In this document: one piece after another, positions 1 to 10,076 of the stretch
How the letters are laid out: each line of letters opens with the position of its first letter
Numbering within the stretch: position 1 is the stretch's first letter
Origin: Leptothrix discophora
Lineage (GTDB): Bacteria > Pseudomonadota > Gammaproteobacteria > Burkholderiales > Burkholderiaceae_C
Assembly (NCBI RefSeq): GCF_030705305.1
Contig: NZ_JAUZEE010000003.1
Coordinates: forward strand, 1-64,000
DNA: 64,000 nt
Reading direction: 5' to 3'
The notes under the pieces: model-generated
The model's input: the letters and a program-made list of their open reading frames with translations, nothing else
Databases searched by the model: none
Told to the model about the DNA's origin: nothing
Program-made: the position numbers and the translations under genes

Positions 1-2
1 TC

Positions 3-173
3 GAAGGTGCCACATCACACTCGGGCCGTCGCACTTTCATCACGAACTTGGCCGCACAAGGCGTGTCGGTCCGCGTTCTAGCAGCGCTTGCCGGCCACAG
101 GTCCATTCAAACGACGCAGCGGTACATCGACGTCAACGACAACATGCTGCGTCGTGCGGTGGAGTTGGCTTAA
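3..173 (+). CDS. Tyrosine recombinase/integrase, C-terminal fragment (cut by window edge)
   Basis: Only the last 56 codons are in the window and the gene continues off the left edge. They carry the end of the tyrosine recombinase catalytic domain: a His-Ser-Gly-Arg-Arg stretch (the HxxR box, usually HxLR), a Gly-His-Arg-Ser segment holding the second conserved His, and a Gln-Arg-Tyr-Ile segment with the nucleophilic Tyr. The product would cut and rejoin DNA at an attachment site. It differs from the complete integrase at 2049-3335, so this edge carries two recombinases. Its TAA stop is almost back-to-back with the stop of the convergent gene on the minus strand. Family assignment is secure; target and completeness cannot be judged. 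Confidence 0.85.
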   Translation, partial: EGATSHSGRRTFITNLAAQGVSVRVLAALAGHRSIQTTQRYIDVNDNMLRRAVELA

Positions 174-183
174 CTACTCCACC
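158..183. terminator. Inverted repeat between convergent gene ends (possible bidirectional terminator)
   Basis: A perfect 8-bp inverted repeat (GGTGGAGT at 158-165, ACTCCACC at 176-183) with a 10-nt loop spans the stop codons of the two convergent genes. There is no clear T-run, so factor-independent termination is only plausible. Its right half lies inside the 10-bp TAACTACTCC that recurs at the guaA stop codon. Confidence 0.4.
171..180. repeat. 10-bp direct repeat, distal copy (candidate att core)
   Basis: TAACTACTCC here is identical to 3494-3503, which covers the last bases of guaA, its TAG stop and the three bases after it. If the two copies are attachment-site halves, they bracket a 3.3-kb unit carrying the integrase and three small genes. 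The match is short and partly used by a local hairpin, so this is tentative. Confidence 0.3.
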
Positions 184-560
184 GACCCGTTGACGACTGT
201 GTAAACAGTCTTGTACTCAACGAAATACTCATCGCCTTTTGCAGCTTCAGTCTCGTCAACACTGTAGATGGCTTCACGCTCCCAGGCCACTTTCGCAAGT
301 GCCGTCAGCGTACGTTGAACTTTGCCTTCTGCCATTGACATCTTGACGAACGTCGCCGTTTCGTTCGTACCACGCAAAAGACCTAGCAGTTGATCACCAC
401 TTAATCCAAGTTCGTTGTCTTCAGGCGGCAAGAGTGCTAGCAGACAAGTTGCCGTCTCTTCCGACAGCTCAAAGTGCCTTAGTTCGTTTCTCCAGTCAGC
501 CACGCTGATACGACTCACCAAGACAATTTTGGTGTCGTCTTGATAAACATGAAGAGTCAT
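174..560 (-). CDS. Hypothetical protein of the mobile region (128 aa)
   Basis: I do not recognise this protein. It is an acidic soluble-looking protein of 128 residues without signal peptide, membrane segment or obvious catalytic motif. Its start is supported by a GGAG ribosome site about 6 nt upstream of the ATG. It is the last of four same-strand genes downstream of the integrase at 2049-3335, with short gaps between them, and shares the low GC of that block, so it was probably acquired with it. A DNA-binding or element-maintenance role is conceivable, but nothing in the sequence shows it. Confidence 0.65.
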   Translation of the reverse strand: MTLHVYQDDTKIVLVSRISVADWRNELRHFELSEETATCLLALLPPEDNELGLSGDQLLGLLRGTNETATFVKMSMAEGKVQRTLTALAKVAWEREAIYSVDETEAAKGDEYFVEYKTVYTVVNGSVE

Positions 561-622
561 GCTTCACTCCGTGATTGAATGCAGGGAGCGCACACCGTCG
601 CCCCGCGCATTCAATATTGACT

Positions 623-1051
623 TTACTTCTTGCGCGCGTCGATGTTCGCTTCCATGATGGGAATGATGCACTCATCAAATTCGCCTTTGATGACATCATC
701 GGCGAACAATTCCATCAATTCGCACACTTGCTCGGGAGTATTGACCTGCAAGTACGTAGTTTCACCGAAGACATTCTTCAGCCACCGATTGCCGTACTTA
801 ATTCCAACTGCATACAGACCATCCTGTTGAATCTTGTAGACAAGATCGGGCTGTTCAACGTTCTTCGGATCGCGCAAGTAGGCGATGTTTTGGCGAAGCT
901 TTTCAGAGACTGCCTGACGCGCATCGTTCAATGTGTGGCGCTTGGTGCGACTGGTATTCAACGACTTAAGTGCGCGAACACTGGGAACGACTGTAGCGAC
1001 GCGAGACAGGTACTTGGCACCAGTGGTGCCATTGTGACTTTGAGTAGACAT
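623..1051 (-). CDS. Hypothetical protein of the mobile region (142 aa)
   Basis: I do not recognise this protein. The frame is open from 1078, but the ATG at 1051 is chosen because a GGAG motif sits 8 nt before it and the protein then begins Met-Ser-Thr-Gln. The N-terminal third is basic and Ser/Thr-rich. The remainder is mixed alpha/beta in character, with a charged helical stretch and an acidic tail ending in Lys-Lys. No transmembrane segment or known motif is visible. It lies between two other unrecognised genes on the same strand, 62 bp from the next, and has AT-richer codons than the chromosomal genes beyond guaA. Confidence 0.65.
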   Translation of the reverse strand: MSTQSHNGTTGAKYLSRVATVVPSVRALKSLNTSRTKRHTLNDARQAVSEKLRQNIAYLRDPKNVEQPDLVYKIQQDGLYAVGIKYGNRWLKNVFGETTYLQVNTPEQVCELMELFADDVIKGEFDECIIPIMEANIDARKK

Positions 1052-1197
1052 AACTAAGCTCCATTCAAGATAAATCAATGACGGAATGTCATCGATTGAA
1101 TGAATGTAGTTTTAGAGTCATCCGCGCGGTCTGAACAATGCAGCCTCCCGGCAGTTTGTTCCTAGCGATCGTTCCTAGCAGACCGGCCCGGCCGCCG

Positions 1198-1989
1198 TCA
1201 GCTGTTGTCGGGGAACCGCCCGTAGATCGTGTTGCGGACGTAGGCGTCAAAGTCCTTCTGCGCCCGCTTGACCAGCGTCACTTCGCTGCCCCCGAACAGG
1301 CCCTTCTTATAGACACCCTTGGCGATGTCGCGCTTGTCCTGCTCGGTCAGCGACCATCCGAACGGGTTCTTCGGGTCTTCCTTGATGGCGAGCACTTTGT
1401 CGGTCAAGCTCAACGGCTTGCCGGCAGGCGTCTTGCGGTAGCGCAGTCGTCCAACGTATGCCGCCTTTGCAAGTGCCTTTCTCGTAGCTGTGCTGAGCTT
1501 CCAGCCCTCAGGGTGGTAGTGGTACTTGGAGCCCGGCCGCTTCTGCATAATCAATCTGAACTGCGGCTTGGTACTTTCGTGTGCTCGCTTCCGACCTGTC
1601 TCGTTCAAGTCAAGGAACTTCTCGAACATCCGCAGTGCTTCAGCCTTCGTTTTCATGAGCGGAAGTTCGACAAGCATATAACCCGCTCGCGGCTTGTACT
1701 CAGACGGCTCCTCGATCCACTTGATGTGCGGCAAGTCCCAAAAGAGATGTGACCTTGGCTCCCACCACTCGCGTTGTGCAGCCGCATCTCCAAACAGATC
1801 AACGGCATGTATGTCGCCCCAGTCGTCGAACAGCTCGGTGAGGCCGGGGTACTGCTGCTGTAGTTCCAAGCAAACGGCATCGCGTTTCGTTCGTCGTGCC
1901 CAGCAGTAGCGCCGATAGTCGCGGTTGTTCAGGAAGAACCAGAGCCATTGAAGGATGCGGTTCATGTACCACGGCGTATCGGGATTCAT
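1198..1989 (-). CDS. Hypothetical protein of the mobile region (about 263 aa)
   Basis: I cannot name this protein. It begins with an aromatic-rich stretch (Trp-Phe-Phe-Leu-Asn-Asn-Arg-Asp-Tyr-Arg-Arg-Tyr) that recalls the N-terminus of small regulator-like proteins carried by integrative elements; that resemblance is weak. The rest is basic with many Lys/Arg, compatible with nucleic-acid binding. Two starts are possible: a GTG at 1998 directly after an AAGGG run, or the ATG at 1989. I list the ATG. It follows the integrase by about 50 bp on the same strand, so the two may be cotranscribed. A roughly 120-bp gap separates it from the next gene. Confidence 0.65.
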   Translation of the reverse strand: MNPDTPWYMNRILQWLWFFLNNRDYRRYCWARRTKRDAVCLELQQQYPGLTELFDDWGDIHAVDLFGDAAAQREWWEPRSHLFWDLPHIKWIEEPSEYKPRAGYMLVELPLMKTKAEALRMFEKFLDLNETGRKRAHESTKPQFRLIMQKRPGSKYHYHPEGWKLSTATRKALAKAAYVGRLRYRKTPAGKPLSLTDKVLAIKEDPKNPFGWSLTEQDKRDIAKGVYKKGLFGGSEVTLVKRAQKDFDAYVRNTIYGRFPDNS

Positions 1990-2048
1990 ACCTCTCACCC
2001 CTTGTACTTCGTCGGTTCGTCGGTCATGTCCGGCGTCTCAGCGGGCAC

Positions 2049-3335
2049 CTATGCGCTTTGCTTCGGAATCAGCAAGCCGTCTTTATATATGTAGCCGGCC
2101 AGAGCGTTCGTAATCATCCGCTCTTCAGTAGTGTGGTAGTAGGTGCGATCAATCTGTGCAGTGCTTGTTCCGCACATTTCCGCCACCTGCTGCGGCAGTA
2201 AACCGCTATTCACCTTCTTAGTGATGAAGTAGTGCCTAAAGCTATATGGAACCAGATCACGCTTTTCGACGTTTCGGATGTTCGCCTGCTCTAGCGCCTT
2301 CCGAAAGTGATAGTCGATCGAGCGAACTGTAATTGGAGACTTGCCATCCACGCTGAAGATTAGAGTCTCCGCAAATACAGGCGCGTCGCGTTCACCCTTG
2401 TGGACTTTGATATATCGCGGTTGAAGCAACTTGAACAAGCCATCGAAGTATTCTCTGTCCTCGATTGCAAATGTCCTTGTCTTACGAACCTTGCTCGTCT
2501 CGCCTCGAACAGTGATCTTCACAAGGCTTCGATCAATCCCGCCGATATTCCTGTCCAACCACGTTATGTCCCTCCAGCGTAGTTGCAACTGCTCCCCACG
2601 ACGCAGGCCAGTTTCTATCGAGAGCAGCAAATAGTGACCTACGATGTATCTGGTGAGACCATCTTCGTCGTCGATTTGCTTTCGCGCCTCTACCAAACCG
2701 CCTTCAAGTACACGCTGAATATCAAGAATCTCGTCGTCGGTGAAACTTGCACGCCTATTGGCGTCATCACCCCGGTCAATTCGCGGCAGCTTCTTGAAAT
2801 CAAATGCCTCGATGTACGTCTCTTTGTTCTTGTAAAGCCATGACATCATCGCGTTGATCGTACTCTGCTCATTGAGTACAGTTGTCTGGCTGATTGCAAG
2901 ACCACGCTTCGTCTTTGTGCGCTCATGAAAGTAGTTTTCGCAGTCAGTGCGCTCAAGTTCCTTCAACTTTGTATCGCGCCCTATGAAGTCAAGCCAATGG
3001 CCAAGATGAGTCTTGATCGTACCGTATCGACCTTTTACGATAATCCCTGCGTCGACATCTTTTTGTCGTTGTCCCAAGTATTCCTCTACGCCATCCTTTG
3101 CGTTCTTTGAGAAATACGACTTACCTGCCAATTGCTGCGCCATCAACTCATAGAATCGCTGTTTGGCCCTATCTATGGCCGTGCTCTTACTACGTGTCTT
3201 TAGCGAAAGACGAGCGTACTTTCGTTCCTTCGCAAGCCACATTCGAAAGTGCCAATAATCACCGCGCTTGTAGATGATGGCTTCATCGAAGATAGCTTCT
3301 TCGTCGGCGTCGTACTCTTTCTTCTTCAGTGTCAT
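2049..3335 (-). CDS. Site-specific tyrosine recombinase (integrase)
   Basis: A 428-residue tyrosine recombinase expected to integrate and excise the element next to guaA. The N-terminal part carries a SAM-like core-binding domain around residues 90-170. The catalytic domain shows the first Arg in a Thr-Gly-Leu-Arg-Arg-Gly-Glu segment near residue 240 and box II as Tyr-Ser-Phe-Arg-His near residue 365. A Cys-Gly-Thr-Ser stretch follows and the nucleophile is in Arg-Thr-Tyr-Tyr-His near residue 400. The first box II His is Tyr and the second is Thr; GTS-type integrases of temperate elements often look like this. The gene starts about 160 bp from the guaA stop and reads away from it, as expected for an integrase at the att-proximal end of an island. 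AT-rich codon use marks it as foreign. No good ribosome site is visible. Confidence 0.9.
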   Translation of the reverse strand: MTLKKKEYDADEEAIFDEAIIYKRGDYWHFRMWLAKERKYARLSLKTRSKSTAIDRAKQRFYELMAQQLAGKSYFSKNAKDGVEEYLGQRQKDVDAGIIVKGRYGTIKTHLGHWLDFIGRDTKLKELERTDCENYFHERTKTKRGLAISQTTVLNEQSTINAMMSWLYKNKETYIEAFDFKKLPRIDRGDDANRRASFTDDEILDIQRVLEGGLVEARKQIDDEDGLTRYIVGHYLLLSIETGLRRGEQLQLRWRDITWLDRNIGGIDRSLVKITVRGETSKVRKTRTFAIEDREYFDGLFKLLQPRYIKVHKGERDAPVFAETLIFSVDGKSPITVRSIDYHFRKALEQANIRNVEKRDLVPYSFRHYFITKKVNSGLLPQQVAEMCGTSTAQIDRTYYHTTEERMITNALAGYIYKDGLLIPKQSA

Positions 3336-3406
3336 TGCAATTTGGAGTTGCTACGGTTTTGAACAAATACCTTTACGTGCAAGGTTTTGTGCAACTGTAA
3401 ACGCGA

Positions 3407-3439
3407 AGCGCCAGCTAAATCAACGACTTAGCTGGCGCT
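3407..3439. repeat. Perfect 12-bp inverted repeat upstream of the integrase
   Basis: AGCGCCAGCTAA (3407-3418) and its complement TTAGCTGGCGCT (3428-3439) flank a 9-nt loop. It lies between the integrase start and the guaA end, where recombinase arm or core sites and the int promoter are expected. It could be an operator, a transcription terminator protecting the element, or part of the attachment site. Confidence 0.55.
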
Positions 3440-3452
3440 GTGAAAGATTTGT

Positions 3453-3486
3453 GTAAGTGCAAAATCGTTAAAAATCAAGCACTTAC
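3453..3486. repeat. 8-bp inverted repeat with GTGCAA-type repeats next to guaA
   Basis: GTAAGTGC (3453-3460) and GCACTTAC (3479-3486) form an inverted repeat around an AT-rich 18-bp centre. The hexamer GTGCAA occurs three times nearby on the plus strand, at 3377, 3389 and 3457. Such short repeated motifs beside an integrase gene are what arm-type recombinase sites look like, but no function can be read directly. Confidence 0.4.
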
Positions 3487-3496
3487 GTCAGAATAA

Positions 3497-5101
<1,605 letters not shown>

Positions 5102-5128
5102 GGCGGGTCTTCGAGTCGGTCGGACGGG

Positions 5129-6583
5129 TCAGGCCGGGATGGCCGGTTGGCGAGGCGCATCCTCGTCGCTCGGCTCGGCATGCGCTTCATGCGGAGCCGA
5201 CGGCGGATGGCGGCGGAAGTGGCGCAGCGCGAGCACCAGGGCGGTGACCTGCAGCGCGGAACAGAGGAAGAAGGGGGCGCCGATGCGCCAGTCACCCTGC
5301 GGCAGGTGCGAGACCAGGCCCAGCAGCGCCGCGCCGAGCACCGGCGCGAAGACCTGGGTGGCGCTGTTGAGCGAGGCCACCGCGCCCATCACCTCGCCCT
5401 GCGCGTGCGGGTCGGCGGCGCCCGACACGATGCTCTGCATCACCGCGGCGGTCATGAAGCCGAAGACGTTCAGGCCGATCACGGCGTACATCATCCAGCC
5501 CTCGGTGGCCGCGCCCCACAGCGCGTAGCAGATCGTCGACGAGACCAGGCCCCACAGCGCGATGCGGTGCGGCCGGCCGCGCTTGAGGGCGACGCGGATC
5601 AGCCCGCCCTGCACCAGCACCGACATGACGCCGACCGCGAACAGCGACCAGCCGTTCTCGCGCGGGCCCCAGCCGAACTTGAAGGTCGTGTAGAGCACCC
5701 AGGTGGTGTGCAGGATGAACTGCGCCAGGCTGGTCAGCGCCACCACTGCCACCAGCGAGCCGATGCCATGCAGCGCATGGAGCTTGCGCAGCGCGCTGAC
5801 CGGGTTGGCCCGACGCCAATCCATCGGCTTGCGGCGCTCGGGCGGCAGCGACTCGGGCAGCACGCGCCAGCCGTAGACGCCGTTGGCGATGGACAGCGTG
5901 CCGGCGACGAAGAAGGGCAGGTGCAGGTCGATCGCGCCGAGCACGCCGCCCATCACCGGCCCGAGCACGAAGCCCAGGCCGAACATCGCGCCCAGCATGC
6001 CGAAGCGCTTGGCGCGGTCCTCGGGCGGGGTGATGTCGGCGACGTAGGCGTTGGCGATGGCCGCGTTGGCCTGCATCGCGCCGCTGAACAGGCGCACCAC
6101 GACCAGCATCCACAGGGCCGATGCGAGCGCGGTGACGAAGAAGCTCAAGGCCAGGCCGGTAAAGCCCAGCAGCAGCACCGGCCGGCGGCCGTGCTGGTCG
6201 GACAGGCCGCCCAGGATGGGCGAGGCGAAGAAGCTGGCCAGGCCGAAGGCGAAGGTCACCACGCCGTACCAGAAGGCGTGGTCGCCCTGGTTGCTGGTGA
6301 AGGTGCCGACCAGCGGCGCGAGCACCGGGATGATCAGTCCGATCGAGACCATGTCGATCAGGACCGTGACCATGATGAAGGGCATCGCCGCCTGACGCTG
6401 CGGGCGCGCCTTCACGGCGGCGGGCGCGGCGGGTTCGGCGGGGCTGCTGCTGCGGGTCAAGCGTGGCTTTCGGGTCGGGGGCTGGCGCGGAGTCGGAGCG
6501 GCATGGCAGCGCGGGTCAGATCGCCAAAACGACCGCGCCCGGCCGGAGCCGGGCGACGGTGCGTCATCGGGGACGGGCCTCAC
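5129..6583 (-). CDS. MFS transporter, TetA/Bcr-like (DHA1) family
   Basis: A 12-helix major facilitator, probably a proton-driven drug or metabolite exporter. The first helix begins near residue 67 (Met-Pro-Phe-Ile-Met-Val-Thr), followed by a loop 2-3 motif containing [10 protein letters not shown], the classical MFS signature, near residue 125. The open frame starts with a GTG that overlaps the guaB TGA (GTGA). That gives an unusual 66-residue, Pro/Arg/Ser-rich leader, so the ATG at 6385, just before helix 1, is a real alternative start. It sits between guaB and guaA on the same strand, which suggests cotranscription and possibly a purine- or nucleoside-related substrate. That is inference only; the sequence looks like ordinary multidrug exporters. 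Confidence 0.85.
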   Translation of the reverse strand: MRPVPDDAPSPGSGRARSFWRSDPRCHAAPTPRQPPTRKPRLTRSSSPAEPAAPAAVKARPQRQAAMPFIMVTVLIDMVSIGLIIPVLAPLVGTFTSNQGDHAFWYGVVTFAFGLASFFASPILGGLSDQHGRRPVLLLGFTGLALSFFVTALASALWMLVVVRLFSGAMQANAAIANAYVADITPPEDRAKRFGMLGAMFGLGFVLGPVMGGVLGAIDLHLPFFVAGTLSIANGVYGWRVLPESLPPERRKPMDWRRANPVSALRKLHALHGIGSLVAVVALTSLAQFILHTTWVLYTTFKFGWGPRENGWSLFAVGVMSVLVQGGLIRVALKRGRPHRIALWGLVSSTICYALWGAATEGWMMYAVIGLNVFGFMTAAVMQSIVSGAADPHAQGEVMGAVASLNSATQVFAPVLGAALLGLVSHLPQGDWRIGAPFFLCSALQVTALVLALRHFRRHPPSAPHEAHAEPSDEDAPRQPAIPA

Positions 6584-8052
6584 TCCATGCGGTAGTTCGG
6601 CGCTTCCTTGGTGATCTGCACGTCATGCACGTGGCTCTCGCGGATGCCGGCGGAGGTGATCTCGACGAACTCGGCGCGGTTGCGCATGTCGTCGATGGTC
6701 GCGCAGCCGCAGTAGCCCATCGAGGCCCGGATGCCGCCGGCCATCTGGAACAGGATCGCCACCACCGAGCCCTTGTAGGGCACGCGACCCTCGATGCCTT
6801 CGGGCACGAGCTTGTCGGCGTTGGGGTTGGCGTTCTCGTCGTTTTCCTGGAAGTAGCGGTCGGCCGAGCCGGCCTTCATCGCGCCGATCGAGCCCATGCC
6901 GCGGTAGCTCTTGTAGCTGCGGCCCTGGTAGAGGATCACTTCGCCGGGCGCTTCCTCGGTGCCGGCGAACATGCCGCCCATCATCACGGTGCCCGCACCG
7001 GCGGCGATGGCCTTGGCGATGTCGCCCGAGTAGCGGATGCCGCCGTCGGCGATCAGCGGGACGCCGGTGCCGGCCAGCGCGGTGGCGACGTTGTCGATGG
7101 CGGTGATCTGCGGCACGCCCACGCCCGCGACGATGCGGGTGGTGCAGATCGAGCCCGGGCCGATGCCGACCTTGACGCCGTCGGCTCCCGCCTCGACCAG
7201 CGCGAGCGCGGCCGCGCCGGTGGCGATGTTGCCGCCGATGACGTCGACCTGCGGGAAGTTCTTCTTGACCCAGCGCACGCGCTCGATGACGCCGGCGCTG
7301 TGGCCGTGGGCCGTGTCGACCACGATGGCATCGACGCCGGCACGGGCCAGCAGCTCGACGCGCTCCTCGGTGCCGTCACCCACGCCGACCGCCGCACCGA
7401 CGCGCAGCTTGCCGTGGGCATCACGGGCGGCGTTCGGGAAGTTGGTCTGCTTGGTGATGTCCTTGACGGTGAACAGGCCGCGCAGCTCGCTCTGGTCGTT
7501 CAGGACCAGCACGCGTTCGAGCTTGTGCTGGTGCATCAGCGCCTTGGCCTCGGCCAGCGTTGCGCCTTCGCGGACGGTGATGAGGCGCTCGCGCGGGGTC
7601 ATGATCTCGCGCACCGGGGCGTCGAGGCGGACCTCGAAGCGCAGGTCGCGGCCGGTCACGATGCCAACCACGCGACCTTCGTCGACGACCGGGAAGCCCG
7701 AGATGCCGTGCTGGCGGGACAGCTCGATCACGTGGCGAACCGGGACGCCGGGCGAGATGGTGATCGGGTCCTTCAGCAGGCCCGATTCATAGCGCTTGAC
7801 GCGGGCGACCTCGGCCGCCTGCTGCTTCGGGCTGAGGTTCTTGTGGACGATGCCGATGCCACCTTCCTGCGCGATCGCGATCGCCAGTCGGGCTTCGGTC
7901 ACCGTGTCCATCGCGGCCGACACCAGCGGCAGGTTGAGCCGGATGTTGCGGGACAGCTGGGTGGCGAGGCTGGTGTCGCGCGGCAGCACCTGCGAATAGG
8001 CTGGCACGAGCAGCACATCGTCGAAGGTGAGCGCTTTGCCTAGAAGGCGCAT
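6580..8052 (-). CDS. guaB: Inosine-5'-monophosphate dehydrogenase
   Basis: Oxidises IMP to XMP with NAD+, the committed step toward GMP. The 490 residues are full length: a TIM barrel interrupted around residues 95-200 by a Bateman module of two CBS repeats, then the active-site loop [10 protein letters not shown] with the catalytic Cys303. A GGAG ribosome site lies 7 nt before the ATG. It heads the unit that ends in guaA, so both steps from IMP to GMP are encoded together with a transporter between them. The CBS module usually senses adenine or guanine nucleotides. Confidence 0.98.
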   Translation of the reverse strand: MRLLGKALTFDDVLLVPAYSQVLPRDTSLATQLSRNIRLNLPLVSAAMDTVTEARLAIAIAQEGGIGIVHKNLSPKQQAAEVARVKRYESGLLKDPITISPGVPVRHVIELSRQHGISGFPVVDEGRVVGIVTGRDLRFEVRLDAPVREIMTPRERLITVREGATLAEAKALMHQHKLERVLVLNDQSELRGLFTVKDITKQTNFPNAARDAHGKLRVGAAVGVGDGTEERVELLARAGVDAIVVDTAHGHSAGVIERVRWVKKNFPQVDVIGGNIATGAAALALVEAGADGVKVGIGPGSICTTRIVAGVGVPQITAIDNVATALAGTGVPLIADGGIRYSGDIAKAIAAGAGTVMMGGMFAGTEEAPGEVILYQGRSYKSYRGMGSIGAMKAGSADRYFQENDENANPNADKLVPEGIEGRVPYKGSVVAILFQMAGGIRASMGYCGCATIDDMRNRAEFVEITSAGIRESHVHDVQITKEAPNYRME

Positions 8053-8078
8053 GAGGAGAGCTCCAGACGCAAAAGGAG

Positions 8079-8084
8079 ATTATA
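8079..8084 (-). promoter_or_regulatory. Probable -10 element of guaB
   Basis: A perfect TATAAT on the minus strand lies 27 bp upstream of the guaB ATG in otherwise GC-rich sequence. No good -35 hexamer is visible at 17 bp. The position fits a short leader with its GGAG ribosome site. Confidence 0.45.
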
Positions 8085-8120
8085 GAAAACCCCGAGCGGG
8101 CCGGCCGGTACACTGAAACG

Positions 8121-8696
8121 ATGGCCTGCACACACCGCCCCGCTCCGCTGCGGCTCGCCCTGCGGCGGTCGCTCCAGACGCCCGCTGCGCGTCGCTCCGG
8201 CCTGGTCCGGCTGCTCGTCGTGGCAGCCCTGGCCGGGACCTATGCCGGTGTCGCGGCGCCCGCGCTTGCGCAATGGAAATGGCGCGATGCGGACGGCCGG
8301 ATCCAGTACAGCGACCGCCCGCCGCCGCCGGGCATTCCGGCCAGGAGCGTGCTGGCCCGCCCAGCCGCTCCCGCGCCGGTGCAGGCCCGAGCAGTAGACC
8401 CGGCTGCATCACCCGCAGCCACGGCCGAGGCCGCTTCCGGCGCACGCAACGTCGACCCTGAACTGGCCGCCCGCAAGCGCGCCGCCGAGGCCGCCGAACG
8501 CAAGGCCGAGGACGAGCGCTTCGCCCGCGAGCGCCAGGCCAGCTGCGCGCGGGCCCGCGACTACCTGCGGGTGCTGGAGACCGGCTTGCCGCTGGCCCGC
8601 GTCAACGAGAAGGGCGAGCGCGAGAACGTGCCAGGCGCCGAACGCGACGCCGAGCTGCGCCGGGCGCGCGAGATCATCTCGTCGGACTGCCGCTGA
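8121..8696 (+). CDS. DUF4124 domain-containing exported protein
   Basis: A 191-residue protein with a long basic N-terminus and a hydrophobic segment ending in an Ala-Leu-Ala-like cleavage site near residue 50, so it is probably exported to the periplasm. Directly after it comes the DUF4124 signature Trp-Lys-Trp-Arg-Asp-Ala-Asp-Gly-Arg-Ile-Gln-Tyr-Ser-Asp-Arg-Pro-Pro. The C-terminal half is Ala/Glu/Arg-rich, probably helical, and carries two Cys that could form a disulfide. The molecular function of DUF4124 proteins is not known. It is divergent from guaB with only 68 bp between the starts. The first ATG was taken; a later start would shorten the basic leader. Confidence 0.8.
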   Translation: MACTHRPAPLRLALRRSLQTPAARRSGLVRLLVVAALAGTYAGVAAPALAQWKWRDADGRIQYSDRPPPPGIPARSVLARPAAPAPVQARAVDPAASPAATAEAASGARNVDPELAARKRAAEAAERKAEDERFARERQASCARARDYLRVLETGLPLARVNEKGERENVPGAERDAELRRAREIISSDCR

Positions 8697-8714
8697 GCCG
8701 GATCGGCTTGCCGC

Positions 8715-9089
8715 TCAAGGCTTGAGCGAGCCCACCTTGCGCCGCACCCGCCCGCGGTCGCCCTGGACCTCGTAGCGCAGCCGGCGCGCTTCCTTGGGGT
8801 CGACGCGCAGACCGCGCACGATCTCGACGCGGTCGCCGTCGTCGAGCAGCCGCTCGGGTGCCGCCGCCCTGCCCCACACCGCCACCGTCAGCGCACCGAT
8901 CACGCCACCGGCCTCGGCCGAAGGCTGCGCGGCCAGCTCGCGCAACAGCGCATGGTCGACCAGCAGGCCGCTGTGCTGGACGGCATCGGCCACGGTCGAG
9001 CCGGCCGGCAGGCAGAGCGTCACCGAGACGGTCTGGCGCGCAGCCGGACTGGCGACCACGTGGATGGTCAGCGTCTCAGCGCTTGCCAT
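8715..9089 (-). CDS. rnfH: RnfH family (ubiquitin-like fold) protein
   Basis: A small 124-residue protein of the RnfH/UPF0125 family, a beta-grasp fold. The diagnostic part is the C-terminal half: Val-Trp-Gly-Arg, a Leu-Asp-Asp-Gly-Asp-Arg-Val-Glu segment, then Arg-Pro-like Leu-Arg-Val-Asp-Pro-Lys-Glu-Ala-Arg-Arg. The ATG at 9089 is chosen because it overlaps the end of ratA by 14 bp, and ratA-rnfH coupling beside smpB is a conserved arrangement in proteobacteria. Its biochemical role is unsettled. Longer upstream reading in this frame only traverses ratA. Confidence 0.88.
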   Translation of the reverse strand: MASAETLTIHVVASPAARQTVSVTLCLPAGSTVADAVQHSGLLVDHALLRELAAQPSAEAGGVIGALTVAVWGRAAAPERLLDDGDRVEIVRGLRVDPKEARRLRYEVQGDRGRVRRKVGSLKP

Positions 9090-9543
9090 GGACCTGCTCG
9101 GCCCGGGCCACGAAGGCGTCGACGAAGGTGTTGGCGATGCGGTCGAACACGGGGCTGACCACCAGTTCCAGCGGCCGGCTCGAGAAGGCGTAGCGCAGCT
9201 CGAACTCGACCCGGCAGGCCTGCGCACCGCCGCCCGGCGTGGCCGCTGCCGGCGTGCCGATGGGCACGAAGCGCCAGGCGCCTTCCAGGCTCGAGAACGG
9301 CCCGTCGACCAGCGCCATCGAGACCTGCTCGCCGCTGACGTGGGTGTTGCGGGTGGTGAAGGCATGCCGCACGCCGCCGAAGGACAGGTGCAGGCGCGCG
9401 GTGACCTCATGGTCGGACTGCGCCAGCACCTCCGCCTTCTGGCACCAGGGCAGGAACTGCGGGTAGGCCGGGACGTCGACGACCAGGTCGTACATCTCGC
9501 GCGGCGAGTACCAGAGGAGGACGGACTTCTTGACGTGCTTCAT
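9076..9543 (-). CDS. ratA: RatA-like START/COQ10 domain protein
   Basis: A 155-residue member of the polyketide cyclase/START family that includes RatA (a proposed ribosome-association toxin) and the mitochondrial coenzyme Q-binding COQ10. The family start Met-Lys-His-Val-Lys-Lys-Ser is at 9543. The signature [11 protein letters not shown] follows, and the C-terminal helix ends in an Ala-Phe-Val-Ala-Arg-Ala segment. A Gly/Ala-Pro-rich insertion around residue 100 is unusual but harmless-looking. It is divergent from smpB with 58 bp between starts and overlaps rnfH. Whether it acts as toxin or as ubiquinone chaperone here cannot be told from sequence. Confidence 0.9.
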   Translation of the reverse strand: MKHVKKSVLLWYSPREMYDLVVDVPAYPQFLPWCQKAEVLAQSDHEVTARLHLSFGGVRHAFTTRNTHVSGEQVSMALVDGPFSSLEGAWRFVPIGTPAAATPGGGAQACRVEFELRYAFSSRPLELVVSPVFDRIANTFVDAFVARAEQVHGKR

Positions 9544-9601
9544 ACAATCCGCCCATTCTAAGAACGACCCATCCAACGCCGCCGTGTCGGCAGGACACGC
9601 C

Positions 9602-10069
9602 ATGAGCATCGCCGAGAACAAGAAGGCCTTTTTCAACTACCACATCGAGGAACGCTTCGAGGCCGGCATCGTGCTCTCGGGCTGGGAGATCAAGGCGATC
9701 CGTTCCGGCCAGGTCCAGCTGACCGACGGCTACGTGGTGATCAAGGACGGCGAGCTGTTCCTGATCGGCGCGCGCATCAACGCGCTGCGCAGCGCGTCGA
9801 CCCACGTCAAGCCCGAGCCGGACCGCACCAAGAAGCTGCTGATGCACAAGGCCGAGATCCGGCGGCTGATCGGCAAGGTCGAGCAGAAGGGCCACACCCT
9901 CGTGCCGCTGAACCTGCACTACAAGGGCGGCCGCGTGAAGGTCGATGTCGCGCTGGCCAAGGGCAAGGCCGAGCACGACAAGCGCAACACCATCAAGGAC
10001 CGCGAGTGGGAGCGCGAGAAGGGCCGGCTGATGCGCACGAAGGTCTCGTCGACCGGCAACCGCGAGTGA
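9602..10069 (+). CDS. smpB: SsrA (tmRNA)-binding protein SmpB
   Basis: Binds tmRNA and delivers it to stalled ribosomes for trans-translation. The 155-residue protein starts at the ATG at 9602 with the family sequence Met-Ser-Ile-Ala-Glu-Asn-Lys-Lys. It shows the conserved [10 protein letters not shown] segment, the Leu-Leu-Met-His motif, and a basic C-terminal tail that mimics an anticodon/codon in the A site. It is divergent from ratA and runs toward the cystathionine lyase, ending only 7 bp before that gene's stop. The tmRNA gene is not in this window. Confidence 0.97.
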   Translation: MSIAENKKAFFNYHIEERFEAGIVLSGWEIKAIRSGQVQLTDGYVVIKDGELFLIGARINALRSASTHVKPEPDRTKKLLMHKAEIRRLIGKVEQKGHTLVPLNLHYKGGRVKVDVALAKGKAEHDKRNTIKDREWEREKGRLMRTKVSSTGNRE

Positions 10070-10076
10070 GCCCGGC

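Noticed and set aside
1-3496. A tRNA gene as integration target of the island
   Set aside because: No cloverleaf-like sequence was found next to the integrase; the neighbouring gene end is guaA.
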